From positions 12,403,001 through 12,467,000 of the forward strand of contig OY756966.1 of assembly GCA_963580455.1 (NCBI GenBank): 64,000 bases of DNA. Reading direction: 5' to 3'. Positions 37,109-49,111 of the stretch are shown in pieces (positions within the stretch are counted from its first letter, which is position 1; the number at the start of each line of letters is the position of its first letter). The position numbers and the translations under genes are program-made. The notes beneath the pieces were generated by a model that saw nothing but the letters and a program-made list of their open reading frames with translations, searched no databases and was not told where the DNA came from. Source of the DNA: Euonymus europaeus. Its lineage: Eukaryota; Streptophyta; Magnoliopsida; Celastrales; Celastraceae.

Positions 37109-37262
37109 AATCATTTTTACATATTTCAATGAAGGAGTAATGATGACCAGCTGTGCTTTTAATGTAGAGGAGGCATTCCAACCATTTCAAAGCAACGATG
37201 TAGATGGTGGCCCATCCAAGAGACGAACCGATCTGTACCATTGATTTTATCCCTGTTTCTCC

Positions 37263-37270
37263 TATAAATA
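37263..37270 (+). promoter_or_regulatory. TATA box of the Tat-2 antisense gene
   Basis: TATAAATA in CTCCTATAAATAGTCGTC, 175 bp upstream of the ATG at 37445 and outside the LTR. It corresponds to the - strand TATA box at 4837-4844 in Tat-1. Confidence 0.65.
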
Positions 37271-37444
37271 GTCGTCTTGTCACTTTCAGCTTTTCTTACC
37301 AGCAAAAACATTGAGAAGTCTGAGCTGCAAAAGTGAAATCGAAGCTACAAAGAGCATTCAAAGCTACCTGACCGTCCATTGATTCCCCTTTTTTCGTTCG
37401 AGCTATAATCATACTTTTAGGTTTTTCCTAGCTAATTTATTAGT

Positions 37445-39580
37445 ATGTATTCAGATTCTAGTTCCTCTTCTTCTAGTAGTTCAGAGTATTTTGATACTAG
37501 GACCCTTAGTGATTTAAACTCTACGGTAGATGTAGAGGCTTCATCCCAAAGTTTAGGCACCTCGGTTCGATTCACTTTTGATCCTCTCCAGAGGTTGCCC
37601 CTTTCGGTCTTCCAGTTCCCAATGATAGGAGAGGGGAGAATCGCACGCCCAAAGATTTTGAATCAACTGGTATTAGTAGTTCGAGTCTTGACGAGTCTTC
37701 CCTTAAGATTATTTGAGAGGATACTGGGATTCCGTGGCCATGAGGCTTATCCGTCCGGAAGAAAATCCCTTTCGTCCCGTAGATAATGAATTTGCTATTT
37801 CTTATAATTCTACGAAATTAGGTGCCCGGCTGGGTTCTTAATCCTCCAGCTGTGACCAACTTCTTAAGGAGATCAAACATCTGTCCACCCTGCCCGACCC
37901 CCAATTCCCGGTTCTTCCTTTGTACCATTTTAAGTCTATGCTCTAAGTATGAGATTCCATTTTCTTCTCACATCATCCAACATATTCTAAAGCTGAACCA
38001 CCACCCAATGGCCAAAGGCCCCTATTATTTTCAATTTAGATAACCTTTTATTGCCCCCAAGTACGGTTCGTCCATTAAGATGTGGAAGCAGGGGCTGCCT
38101 TTTTGTGACCGTCCCGCTTCTCGAGCATAGTAATTTACCTTTTAGAAATTCCTATGGTGTACCTCGAATGAACTACTTTAATTCCCTTCCCTAGCTGAAT
38201 AATGATGAGAAGGGTTGGCTAGCTACCATGACATCATTTCTTCCACCCAATCCATCCGTCCCTCTAGTGTTCGACTCAAAGGACTACTCAAGGACATTTA
38301 CCTCGGATGTCCTAAAGATTGGTGGGTTGGATTTTTATTTTATCATTGTATTTACTTTATTTTTATCGTCTTTTGGCTTTTCACACTTGCAAAAAATTTA
38401 TTTTCAGGTATGGCGAGCATGGGAGAATACTTGGCAATGTTTAGTACTTGTTTGGGATCCCGTGCAGGCATATCCAAGAAGAGAGGTGGCAAAGGCAAGG
38501 GTTCGGCAAAGGAGAAACATTCGAGGCATGACAACTTTGGAGAAACCGTAGCTGCCAACTGAGCTCTTCACGCGTCGACCGAAAGCCACACTACGGTTCG
38601 GGTTTGGACTAGTCAGAACATTCCTCCCGCTCCCCATCTATTGATCGGTCTTCCTATCCATCCGACCAGCGTAAGGGTTCCTCCAAGGGGATGGATCAGT
38701 TCGAAGGACATGATCCTCCATCAGCCGAACTAGACGGTCCTAGTTAGTGATTCCGCCAACAACCCTTACGTGGCCGGTCAGATGGCATCTAAGATCCAAA
38801 CACCTGCTGATTATGAGAGGTTTTAGGTCCTCTCACTTTCGGACAAGGTGTTCGAGCTGAACGTCTCTGCCATAAAGGTAAGATAGCTTAAAACTTCTTA
38901 TTTTTCTTTGGATAGTTTGGTTGGTCACTATTTGACACTTAATTCTTTTTACAGCTTCTATCTTGCCTCGCCACCCTTTCTAGCGGTATTGTCGACTTGA
39001 CTACTAACAAAACTACTTGACTTGAGAGGGCAGAATCTGCGGCCGAGCAGAGGACGAAGGCCATGAATGACCTAGAGCTGGTGAAGGTCAAGCTCACTGA
39101 AAAAAAGAAGGCAGCCAGGGCAGAGGAGCGGTGTCTCGAAGTAGAAGTGAAAAACTTGAAGGCTGAGTTGGAGTCTACACAGACTGTTGTTGATTCCCGC
39201 ACCGAGCTGGCTGTAGTCAAAGCACTTCATGATGGTCGGCAGTTGGGGGTCGACGACTTCAAACAGTTTGACGAGCTAGGATTAATGCTCCGTCAAGAGG
39301 GTGACAACTTGGACAAGCCGAAAGAGGATATATATGAATAGTACAAGCAGACAGAAGAGGCAAGGAAAATGGCTGTCGAGCCGTCCGATGAATAGGATGA
39401 GGAGGATCGTGAGGAAGCTGAAGTTGAACCTTTGACCTACCTAACCTTGCCTTCTGAGGACCTCCAACAGGAAAATCCTTCCTCCTGCCGCCTGACCTAC
39501 CGACCAGTCCACAAGCTAAGCAAACCCGCGACACTGTTGTAGAAGCGGCCGAGGAGGCCTTAGTGGATATAGAAAATTAA
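37445..39580 (+). pseudogene. Antisense three-exon gene of Tat-2 (aORF), decayed
   Basis: Opposite in strand to Tat-2 pol. My model is exon 1 37445-38321, exon 2 38408-38877, exon 3 38955-39580. Introns are 38322-38407 (GTGGGT...TTTTCAG) and 38878-38954 (GTAAGA...TTTTTACAG). The first intron is phase 1, as in Tat-1. Exon 1 starts MYSDSSSSSSSSSEYFD and has the same globular domain (FFLCTILSLCSKYEIPFSSH). Exon 2 is basic (SKKRGGKGKGSAKEKHSR). Exon 3 is a coiled coil (VKLTEKKKAARAEERC) and ends LVDIEN, matching LVDIDN in Tat-1. Frameshifts and stops (near 37785, 38041, 38193 and 38560) break it. Function is unknown. A conserved gene layout over two diverged copies implies past selection for the protein. 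Confidence 0.72.
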
Positions 39581-39626
39581 AATTTATATTTTCATTTCTT
39601 TCTTTTCAATGTAACTTCTCATTTTG

Positions 39627-39632
39627 AATAAA
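39627..39632 (+). terminator. Poly(A) signal of the Tat-2 antisense gene
   Basis: AATAAA 47 bp after the antisense stop at 39578-39580, in T-rich sequence. This is a normal distance for a plant 3' end. Confidence 0.55.
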
Positions 39633-39639
39633 AGCACTT

Positions 39640-40092
39640 TTATTCCCAAGTGTTATTTGTACGTGCCCTACTACTATTATTTTTGAGTTAAGGCCTTTCG
39701 CACAACCAAAATTTCCTTCCATGTTTTTGAACCACCTCGGTCATCTTTAATGACTTGGAATTTTAAATCCTTATGCTCTGCCGAACCAGGTGTTGCACAA
39801 ATAACTCAGAGTGTCCTCGCTCGGTCGTTTTGACTTAGGAATTTTTCCTCTAAGTTAGGACCTTCTCTAGCACTTCCATAATTAGTGCTTCTTTGCTGAT
39901 TAACGTCATCTTTTGAGATGAAGCCTACCTCTTTATTTAGTAAGTTAACCAAACTAAATGGAAACTTTGGGCTTATCTTATTATAAAACTTTGGTAGATC
40001 CTACCTACTGATCTAATCTTACTAAAAAATAAAAACTTAGATAGTTAGAAAGAAAAGAACTAGACATAGTATCATCGGAGGTTATCAACATT
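39640..40092. other. Non-coding spacer between Tat-2 antisense gene and integrase
   Basis: About 450 bp, matching the position and length of 2155-2626 in Tat-1. No gene seen. Confidence 0.6.
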
Positions 40093-41301
40093 TCATGGCC
40101 TCATCTTTCCAAGCTTACATGAGTCTTCAATCCTGTATGTCCCTTCTTTGAGAACTTCAATAACACGGTAGGGTCCTTCCCAGGTTTCTCCCTGTTTTTC
40201 AGGGTGTTTCCCTGTTGCCTCTACCTTTCTTATGACCAATTCCCATACAGAGAATTTTCTCACACGTACTCTCTTGTTGTAGTATTGTGCGGTTCTCTGC
40301 TTCTCCTGTCTCTTCCAACAAATCAAGGTTGTTAGGGAATGGTTCATTATTTTCTTACTCATTGAAATTGGCAGTCCTCAAAGATGGGACTCCAATTTCT
40401 ACTGGGATAACAGCCTTTGTGCCAAATACCGACATAAACGGGCTCTAATCAGTTGATGTCGAAGTGTAGTTCGGTAGCACCAGAGTACGGAAGGCAATTC
40501 TTCCACTTATTTTCCCTTTGCATCATCTAGCTTGGCCTTCAATCCATGAAGGATAGTTCGATTGGTCACTTTAGCCTGACCATTCACCTTTAGGTGGGCT
40601 ACCAAAGTAATCCTCTGGTCTATCTCACGGTCTTCACAAAACATGTGCATTTTGTGACTAATTAACTACATTCCATTATCTACAATTAGAGCTCTAGGTA
40701 GTCAATACCTGCAGACCAACGTTCTCCGAATGAAATCCATAACCTTATTTTCATAGATCATGGCAAGTGGATCCACTTCTATCCACTTGCTGAAGTAGTC
40801 TACTGCTACTATCAGATTCCTCCTTTGTCCTGCTGTCTAAACAAACAGACCCAGTAGATTTAAGCCCCATTGAGCAAAAGAACATGGATTTTGTATGGGT
40901 GTGATCTCTACTGGTGGCAGATGAGGCACACTAGAATGCCTTTGACATTTGTCACATTTCTGTACCAAAAGCTTGGCAAATTTCACCATGGTTGGCCAAT
41001 AATAACTACACCGGGGTACCTTGTGACTAAGCACCTTTGCACCAATGTGACTACCACATATCCCTTCATGTACTTCCCTTAAAGCATAGTCTGCCTCACG
41101 TGGGGTTAAGCATTTCAATTATGGGAGAGTAAAGGATCTCTTGTACAATGCCCCCTGGATAATAGTATATCGTGCAGCTCTTCTCTGCAGACTCTTAGCC
41201 TGATTCTTATCCTCAGGTAGCTTTTCTTCCACTAGAAAAGACCTTATGGGATCCATCCAGCTAGGCTCCACTTCTATTTCTCTTACATGATTTTCATCCA
41301 A
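40093..41301 (-). pseudogene. Tat-2 integrase, broken
   Basis: N-terminal part: EPSWMDPIRSFLVEEKLPED, a stop at 41119-41121, then LREVHEGICGSHIGAK and QKCDKCQRHSS (zinc finger) and FAQWGLNLLGLF. The core between about 40400 and 40836 has many stops and no open frame. The C-terminal part (40093-40362) has YYNKRVRVRKFS and GETWEGPYRVIEVLKEGTY. It is parallel to 1000-2154 in Tat-1. Confidence 0.85.
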
Positions 41302-41322
41302 TATGCTCTACTGAGGAAGAAT

Positions 41323-41901
41323 TTATATTCTAACATAGATAGGTACTTTAGCTGAGCTGGCGGATGCCAATCGAGCCAACACATCCGCTTTTGCATTTTT
41401 AGCCCTTGGAATATTCTTCAGTTCTACTATTGGTATTTCTGCCAATAGCTCTTTCACCCTTGCCAAGTACATGATCATACTGGGCCCTTTTGCTTCGTAC
41501 TCTCCCTTGATCTGTCCAACCATGAGTTGAGAGTCACTACTGATTGAAAGATTCTTCACTTCTAATTTTATAGTCAATTGTAGGCCAGCTAGTACAGCTT
41601 CATACTCTGATTCATTATTAGATATTTTGAACTGAAAATGTAGAGCATGCTCTACTGTTATGCCTCTCAGGCCGAGGATCAATATGTCAGCTCCACTTCC
41701 ATCTTGATTAGAAGAACCATCCATGAAAAGCTGCCACTTCTCTAGGTGGGCATTTTGCTCCTCGGTCGGTTTATGACATTCAACAATGAAGTTGGCAAGT
41801 GCTTGGGCTTTAATGGTCTGCCTACGTAGGAACTCGATATCAAATTCACTAAGCTCAATCGCCCACTTGACCAACCTAACTGATGTATCAGGCTTTTGCA
41901 A
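41323..41901 (-). pseudogene. Tat-2 second (archaeal-type) RNase H
   Basis: Reads WQLFMDGSSNQDGSGADI, NNESEYEAVLAGLQL and SSDSQLMVGQIKGEYEAKG, with AKADVLARLAS near the end. The DGSS, E and DSQ acidic positions are present. It is open for 192 codons, but the frame to RT upstream is broken by stops near 41905-42040. Confidence 0.88.
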
Positions 41902-42039
41902 GACATTTTTCAGCGGTTAATCAGTTAGTACTACTATGGAATGTGCCTGGAAGTAATGTCTTAAATTCTGAGCTGCTGTCACTAAAGATAGAACCATTTT
42001 CTCAGCCCTACCATATCTAGTTTCTGTATCGAGCATAAC

Positions 42040-43065
42040 CTAACATGTATAGTGCACCAGTATCTGCTCCTTCTCTACTTTTCGAATTAATACCGCACTG
42101 ACCACATGCTCTGATGTTGTCTCATAAAGATAAAGAACTTCCTCTTCTTTGGGACAGGTCAGTAGTGGTGGTTGAATCAAATATCGCTTCAAATCCTCAA
42201 AAGACTTTTGACATTCTTCTGTCCAGTTGAATTCCTTTGCCTTTTTTAGGGACTGAAAGAACGGTCTGCATCTATCCCCTGACCTTGCAAGGAAATGTCC
42301 TAATGAGGCTCCTTGGCCTGTTAACCTCTGTACCTCATTTGCATTCCTTGGGGATCCCATTTTTAGAATTGCCTCAACCTTCTCAGGGTTGACTTCAATA
42401 CCTCTATTGGTAACAAGAAAAATAAGAAACTTTCCCGAGCCTACACCAAAAGCACACTTATCTGGCTTCAGCTTCATCGGATACTTATCCAACATTAAGA
42501 AGACATTGCAAAGGTCTGCTAGATGGTCTTCCACCCATTTAATTTTTACCACCATGTCATTCACATAGGCTTCAACGTTCTTCCCAATCAGGTATGAAAA
42601 TATGTGATTGACTAGGCGCTGGTAAGTTGCTCCAGCATTTTTCAATCCGAAGGGCATCACCTTATGACGGTAGGTCCCTTTTATGGTGATAAATGAAGTT
42701 CTCTCCTCGTCATTAGGATTCATCTTTATTTGATGATATCCAGAGTAAGCATCCGAGAAACTGAGTACCTCATGTCCTGAAGTAACATTGACTAGTTGGT
42801 CAATCATGGGAAGTGGATAACTGTCCTTAGGGCATGCTTTGTTAAGATCTGTAAAATCTACAAACATTCTCCATTTGCCATTGGCTTTTCTTACCATCAC
42901 GACATTAGCAAGCCAGCTCGGATACGATACTTCTCGGATGAAATCCACATCAAGGAGCTTTTGTACCTCTTCTTTGATAGCATTTTTCCTATCAACTACA
43001 AAATTCCTTCTTTTCTGTTTAACTGGCTTTATCCTAGTCTTAATGCATAAATGGTGGGTTATCAC
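42040..43065 (-). pseudogene. Tat-2 reverse transcriptase with altered active site
   Basis: Open for 341 codons. Motifs: KWRMFVDFTDLNKACPKDSY, SFSDAYSGYHQI, KVMPFGLKNAGATYQRLVN, and AYVNDMVVKIK at the active site. The family has YVDD; here the second position of the Asp pair is Asn, so polymerase activity is not expected. The first RNase H follows (FNWTEECQKSFEDLKRYL). It ends at a stop near the HYTC motif. Confidence 0.88.
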
Positions 43066-43098
43066 ATCAGTACCGAATCCAGGAATCTCATCCGTGCT

Positions 43099-43942
43099 CT
43101 AGGTGAACGTTTTTAAGCTGTTAAGAGGGAAATCTATCAAGTCGGTCTTCAACTTATCGTCGAGTTGAGAGCCAAGAAACAACTTTTTGGACCCTTCTCC
43201 CACCACGAATGGAACCATTTCTTCTGCAGGGGTTGGATGAAAAGTGTTATCTTCCACCCGAACATCCAGACTCCCAATCGATATTGCGGACTTCTTCTTA
43301 TCCTTCAGTTTAGTATAATAGATCCCACGAGCCATTTTATGATCTTCTTTAACTTCACCAATTCCCCTAGTAGTTGGGAATTTCATTTTGAGATGGTATG
43401 TTGACACCACCACTCTAATCATGTGCTGGAGAGGTCTTTCGATGATTCCATTGTAGGTTGTTTTTACATCTACAACCAGAAGATCTACAATATTCATCGC
43501 AGTTTGTGGGTGAGTAGCCAATGTCATATCTAGAGATATAATCCCCTGAGGGATGATAGGTTCTTCTGTAAACCCATAGAGTTGGTACGTCAATCAATTT
43601 CAAGTAGTCTTCAGGGATCTTCATCTGTTTGAAAGCATGGTAGAATAGAATGTTGTCTGCACTTCCATTGTCTACCAACATCTTTCTTACTATGAAATTT
43701 ACTATGATTGCCTCTACCACCAAAGGATCATCATGTGGATAATGTGTCTCTTCCTCATCTTTCTTTGAGAAGGTGATTCTTTCTTTCTCTCTTCTGTTCT
43801 TCTTTGGTTGTGGCATTTGCTCATTCAACCGGGTGTATGTTCTTCCTACGAATGAACTATGCCCCCCGATTTCCAGCCCTCCAATAATGACTCTAATGGT
43901 TTCGGCTGTCCCATCCTCATGTCTAGATGATCTATCTCCCAT
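43099..43942 (-). pseudogene. Tat-2 aspartic protease region, frameshifted
   Basis: The protease motif reads KMLVDNGSADNILFYHAF, with Asp and Gly-Ser retained though the usual second residue differs. Two overlapping frames (43942-43415 and 43593-43099) show a frameshift near 43580. The second carries LVVDVKTTYNGIIERP, a conserved Tat segment. Confidence 0.75.
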
Positions 43943-44023
43943 ATGGGGGATCTTGACCTGCCTCTTGATATCTTTCTCTTATCCCCTTGCCTGTCATCTC
44001 TCCTTGCATCATCCCTCAATCTT

Positions 44024-45461
44024 TTATCTTTTATCTCCTCGACTAGCAGTGTATTGGTTCAGGTGTCCTCTCTTGATGAGGCCTTCAATTTCATCCTTTA
44101 GGTGCTTACAATCATTGGTGTCATGACCATGTTCTTTGTGGAACTTGCAATACTGGTCAGATGACCTCTTTTCTGGAGGTGATCTCATCTTCTGTGGCCA
44201 TTTAACCAAATTCTGATCTCGAATCTCAGGAAGAACATTTGTCAAAAAGGTGTTCAGAAGCGTATAATTATTATACTTCTTTGCTGGTTCGATTTTCTTG
44301 GATGAACTATCATCTGTTCTTCCTTTGCCAATGGACTTATGACCATTGATCCTATCAGATGTCGTCTAATTCTTCCCTCATGAAGCTTTGCCAGATGATG
44401 AGGCAGTTCAGATAGAAAAACAATATGTTTTTAGAGCATATGTCGCCTTTATATACTTCTCAGCCATGGATAATAGTTCCTCCATAGTCTGTGACTGCTC
44501 TATACATAATGAGTTCAAAAACTGTTCATGTCGAACTGCCCTAATCAAAGCAACATTAGCAACTACTATTTGGACATTCGAAATTCCGATACACATCCCA
44601 TTGAACCGAGTCATGAAAGTCCGCAGTGATTACCCCTCCTCATGCTCAATTACCATGAGGTCATTATTAGTAGTCCTCGGCTTCCTTGAACTGGTAAAGT
44701 GTTGAGCAAACTTCATTGTCAGGTTCTAAAAATTATGAATGTTGTGTTGTGGAATACTGAGAAACCAAGTTCTGGCCATTCCAACCAAAGTGGCAGGGAA
44801 AACTTTGCACATTTTTGCCTCAGTAGCCCATCAAAATTCCATCTTGCCTTGAACCCTATAACATGATCCCTAGGATCTTGTGTTCCATCGTATTCCTTCA
44901 AGTCTGAATGTTTGAAGTCTCGGAGCATTGCAGTATCTAGAATATCCCATGACAAAGGATTGAGTGAGCTATCCCACATGGGCTATCCCACATGTCATCT
45001 TGGCCTCCAAAACCTTATAGTGCGGCAATCATCCCATCAACTTCTTCTAAATGTTTCTCAACACCCTCTGGAAGATTAGTTTCTCGGATGTCTCTTCTGG
45101 TACTTGTCGTGAAATTCCTGGCATTATTATCCCCATTTCAGGTCATTATAGACTTGCATGAATTTGAGTGCCTATCCTCCTAATGTTTTGTGATGGATGG
45201 ATTCTCCATTGGTGGTTGGTTGGCCAATACTACTTCAGTCAGCATCTCTACTTGTCTACAAAGCTGGTTAAATTGCTCTGCCGAAATGGGAGGACTAGCT
45301 TGACCGACATTCGCACAGTCTACAGGTTCATATTGTTGTTGATTGTTGACTTCTTGAATAGGACGATCTTCTTCTAGAGGTGGAAAGTCGGTCCTTACAC
45401 CAATACCTCTGGAAGTAGATGTCTCAGGATCAACTCCTGTATTTCTCCTTAGTTTGACCAT
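44024..45461 (-). pseudogene. Tat-2 gag, fragmented
   Basis: Starts near 45461 (MVKLRRNTGVDPETS), continues with KEYDGTQDPRDHVIGF (capsid) near 44900, and ends with a zinc-binding motif YCKFHKEHGHDTNDCKHL (44100-44160) typical of Tat gag. Stops and frameshifts near 45180, 44719 and 44400 separate the pieces. Confidence 0.78.
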
Positions 45462-45494
45462 TGTGAGTTACTTTTGCGAAGATATTCTATCTCT

Positions 45495-45511
45495 TCCAAC
45501 AGACCGCGCCA
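45495..45511 (-). other. Probable primer-binding site of Tat-2
   Basis: The - strand reads TTTGGCGCGGTCTGTTGG six or seven bases after the 5' LTR. It resembles the TGGCGCC-type sites of other Tat elements. Confidence 0.55.
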
Positions 45512-45517
45512 AACTGA

Positions 45518-46225
45518 TGATGCCAAAAATTGTCCATCCTAACTGGACACCAATCAATTCGGTTAGACCCCAAATTGCTTAGGTAGACGTCCTACACAGC
45601 ATACAAATGAAAGCTAAGAGGGACCCCATATTAGTTCGCGGGTGCCCGCTCCGACGCTCAAGTAAGTTAGGTAATTCACAGTTTGGAGGGCTCGGTCTCT
45701 GAGAGCTCTCTTAATTTAAGTGATAGTAATGAAAATTCTGATGTAGATGTTTACGTGGTGCATAGGGCTCCTTTTATAGGGATCTAAAGAGTTCTTATTC
45801 TACTAGGAAATAAACTCTCTTCTTCCTCATCTGAGCGTCTTTATCAGAGTCATAATCCCTTTGGGTCTCTACTCCTTATGAGAGTAGGACTCCTAAAAGG
45901 AGTGAAGGATCTAATTGGGATCCTCACTGGCCGACCGACCTACCAGTTGGTTCAAGATCAGGCTGACCGATCGACCTACCTGGCTAAAGGCAAAAGGTAA
46001 CGAGCAAGTGTTGGTGGCCGAACCGATCTGTAGAGCATGACCGACTGAACCAACTAGAAGTCTCAAAGGACCCATAGTGGAGTTGACCCAAGGTGGTCTA
46101 ACCAACCCGACCAAACAATACCATTACTTCACAGCAGTCGGTCCGACGAAGTTCTACACAACCCATTCGAGGAGAAATTTTACACATGTCACAATCTTAT
46201 TGGGTGGATCAATTTTCGCACATCA
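45518..46225 (-). repeat. 5' LTR of Tat-2 (708 bp)
   Basis: Starts TGATGCCAAAAATTG on the + strand and ends TTCGCACATCA. Pairs with 36403-37086. Confidence 0.88.
45772..45778 (-). promoter_or_regulatory. TATA box in the Tat-2 5' LTR
   Basis: TATAAAA on the - strand in CCCTATAAAAGGAGCC. The same place in the 3' LTR (CTTTCTTGGGG) has lost it. Confidence 0.6.
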
Positions 46226-47200
46226 ACAACCTATGGTGCAACCTGAACAAAGTACCACAACTGCGCATATGCGTGATATGGAGGCTTATGTAGCTTTCAA
46301 ATGCAAGGAACGAGTTGCTCGCATATTTATGTTAAGTAGTATGCATAATGACTTGATGATGCAATTTGAAAAACATAAGACTGACAAAGCACTTTGGAAT
46401 ACAGTTTAAGCTACAAATGGGTGGAACCTCCACCATGAGGCTTCGCCACCTTACTCTACACTTTGATAGTTATGTCAAGCGTCCAAATCAAACGATGAGG
46501 CAACACTTGACTAACTTTGCTAATATGATTAGCGAATTGAGAGAAGCTGTCAAACGTTCCTTGCCAACTTTATGGGAACACATGTGGGTGAATCTCACCC
46601 ACAAATGACAACATCAAAACCTTTGATGATGTTGCCAAAAATGTGGAGTTGGAAGAGGACCGTCTTTTTTCTGAAAAGCCCAAGACAAAAGCAAACATGG
46701 CTCAGTCAAACAAACGTGGAGCTAAGGGCTCATGGAAGGGAAAGGAAAAGAAAGACAAAGGGAAGGTAATTGGACCCAAAGATCCAACGCCTAAAGGGCA
46801 AGCGCAAACCAAGAAGGACAAAATAAAGATAAAATGCTTTAAGTGTGAAAAATTGGGTCACTTTGCTTGGGAATGCACTGAGGTGAAGGTAATTGACTAT
46901 TCTCAACTATATTTTTTGAATATGATTACTAGTGGCATGTGAGCTGAATCAGTTCATCTTTGGACTGTAGACTTAGGAGCAACATACCACATAGCTCGAG
47001 CAAAATCGTTGTTTGTAGATTTCAGACGTATTCCTAAAGGGAGTATAAGCATTTTCGTGGGAAATAATGCTAAAGCAGAAGTTCTAGGAATTGGTACCTG
47101 CAAATTGGATCTGCGGGAGGAAGAACTCTCTATTTTCATGATGTGCTTTATGCACCTGAAGTGCGAAGAAATCTACTTTCAGTTGTTGTCCTTCTAGATT
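46226..47200 (+). pseudogene. Copia gag (rest) and protease
   Basis: Gag continues with MEAYVAFKCKERVARIFML and MRLRHLTLHFDSYVKRPNQT, then a CCHC zinc knuckle CFKCEKLGHFAWEC at about 46833-46875. The protease follows: WTVDLGATYH, where the family has DSGAT, so the residue after the catalytic Asp is Leu. Frameshifts occur near 46400 and 46610, and there is a TGA at 46939-46941. Confidence 0.82.
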
Positions 47201-47359
47201 TAGGTTTTGAATTCCATTTTAAATAAAGTTGTGTTATGTTATTTTTGGACAAGATTTATTATGGTTATGGTTTTTTGCTTAATGGTTTTATGGTTATGGA
47301 CGCCATTTATGATGCAAATTTAATAAATTTTGCTTTATTTGTTGCTACTTCTAGTAATA

Positions 47360-48448
47360 ATGCTCCAAAAGATGGTCATTTATGGCATGCTAGATTAGGA
47401 CACATTGGACATGACAGAATCAACTGCTTTGCAAAATAGGACCTCTTGTGTCCACTAGCTAAAGTTGACTTGTCCACATGTGAGCAATGCTTAGTTGGAA
47501 AAGCAACAGGCTTACCATTTGGCAAATCCTCTACAACTAATTCATTCTGACATCTGTGGTCCCTTGAATGTAAAAGAGAGGCATGGAGCTTCATATTTCA
47601 TCACTTTTATAGATGACTATTTCAGATATGGCTTGTCTATTTGATTTCTCACAAATTTGAAGCATTAAATTGCATTACCCGAGATTTAAAGTTGGCGGAG
47701 AATCAATTAGACAAAAGTATAAAAGCTCTTCGAACTGATCGTGGATGCTAGTATCTACCAGAGCAATCCAAGGAATTGTGTGACGAAAAAGGAATCGCTA
47801 GAGAATTATCTATTCCTTATACTACTCAACAAAATGGCGTTGCTAAAAGGAGAAATAGAACCCTGTTGGGCATGGTTAGATCAATGATGTCACATGCAAA
47901 TTCGCCAATCTCCGTTTCGAGGTGATGCTTTGCTAACTGCAGCCAATGTTCTAAATCATGTACCAACGAAGTCAGTCTCATCAACTCCATATGAGTTGTG
48001 GACCGAAGAAAAGCCTAGTTTAGGTCATTTAAGGCCTTGGGGTTGGGCATCTTACATTCATACACCTACTTCTAAATATGGGAAGTTAGGACCCCAAGGG
48101 AAGACATGTATCTTCATAAGATACTCCGAAACTTCCAACGGATATGTCCTTATAGGGAGGATGAACAAGGGAGAGTGATAGAAACTTAGTCACGAGATGT
48201 CACATTCTTGGAAAAGAAATTTCCCAACCAAGCTGAGATTGAAAATAATTTCCAATTCTATAAAATGGAACTCAAGATGTTGACACTACTAATAACCTAT
48301 CAAAGAAAACTCAAAGGGACAGTGGGAGTGTCACATTGAATGGACTTTCTCCAATGGAGCTTGATCAAGGTCAATCTCAGCCTAGACGGAGTATTCATGG
48401 ACATAATCCTCATCGTCGTTATGAGATTGAAGAGGAGAAATTCTTGAT
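47360..48448 (+). pseudogene. Copia pre-integrase and integrase, broken
   Basis: The pre-integrase finger: LWHARLGHIGHDRINC followed by a stop, then CEQCLVGKATGLPFGK. The core keeps KALRTDRG (second Asp), IPYTTQQNGVAKRRNRT (the Glu position reads Lys; the family has GVAERRN) and SSTPYELWTEEKPSLGHLRP. Several stops and frameshifts. It ends near RYEIEEEKFL at the LTR-like block. Confidence 0.8.
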
Positions 48449-49109
48449 TGTTGGTTTTCAATGACTCATACACAGCGGAAATTAAAAATTTTCATTGAAA
48501 CCTTCCAGAGAATCCATGTGAAAGGGCATAAATTGGTGTTAAAGAGTTTACCTCTTGAATTGCAGAAATCAACCGGTTGCTTGGCTTGAAGGATCCGAAT
48601 CAACTAGCACTATCCGAACGAACAGCGCCTCTATGGTATCCACACGAACAAGCGAAACATCTCCCTCTTCACGTTATGCTAGTAACCAGGAGAAGGGCGC
48701 TCAAAACTGTTTTCTTTTCAACTCTCTATATTGCGGCTGCCTCTCTAAGAAAAGCCACACTAGGGTTAGCAACTCTAACCCTATATATAGCAAGCCAAGT
48801 AAAACGAAAAAGCCCGCATCCCCATAAGGAAAATGAGCCCACGTTTTGGACACTTGACCATGTTCAATCAATCTCATTAATTAAACTGGTCGTGGACCTT
48901 ACATAAAGCCCTAAGCCCAAACGTAAAATGTTATTCTCTAATAACAGAATCTTTGACTTATTCTATGTGTGTAACCCTATAGGTTCTCATTATGTTAGCA
49001 GTGAAAATAAAATCATATTCTAGCATCACAAACAATGAGAGGTATCTAGCAACACATCATTGTTACCCAAATAATGAGAATGTCAGTGATTTGACATAAC
49101 CTTTATTCA
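48449..49109 (-). mobile_element. LTR-like block replacing the first part of copia RT
   Basis: From TGTTGGTTTTCAATG to about TTTATTCATGAC, ~660 bp without coding frames. On the - strand it ends AAACCAACA and has a TATATATAG about 330 bp before that end, followed by leader-like sequence, which suggests a copia-type LTR in reverse orientation. No target duplication is visible. About 150 or more RT codons are missing, so the insertion came with a deletion. Could also be a filler fragment. Confidence 0.45.
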
Positions 49110-49111
49110 TG

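Larger units (their letters stand above)
36403..46225 (-). mobile_element. Ty3/gypsy Tat-lineage element Tat-2, full length, nested in copia
   Basis: 9.8 kb with two LTRs of the same family. On the - strand: 5' LTR (46225-45518), primer site, gag, protease, RT, second RNase H, integrase, non-coding spacer, antisense gene, polypurine tract, 3' LTR (37086-36403). Both LTRs start TGATG (+ strand) and end CACATCA. They differ by many substitutions and a ~26-bp indel, so the insertion is old. Flanking 5-mers ACCAA and ACAAC match at three of five bases. Removing one restores the copia frame. Confidence 0.9.
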
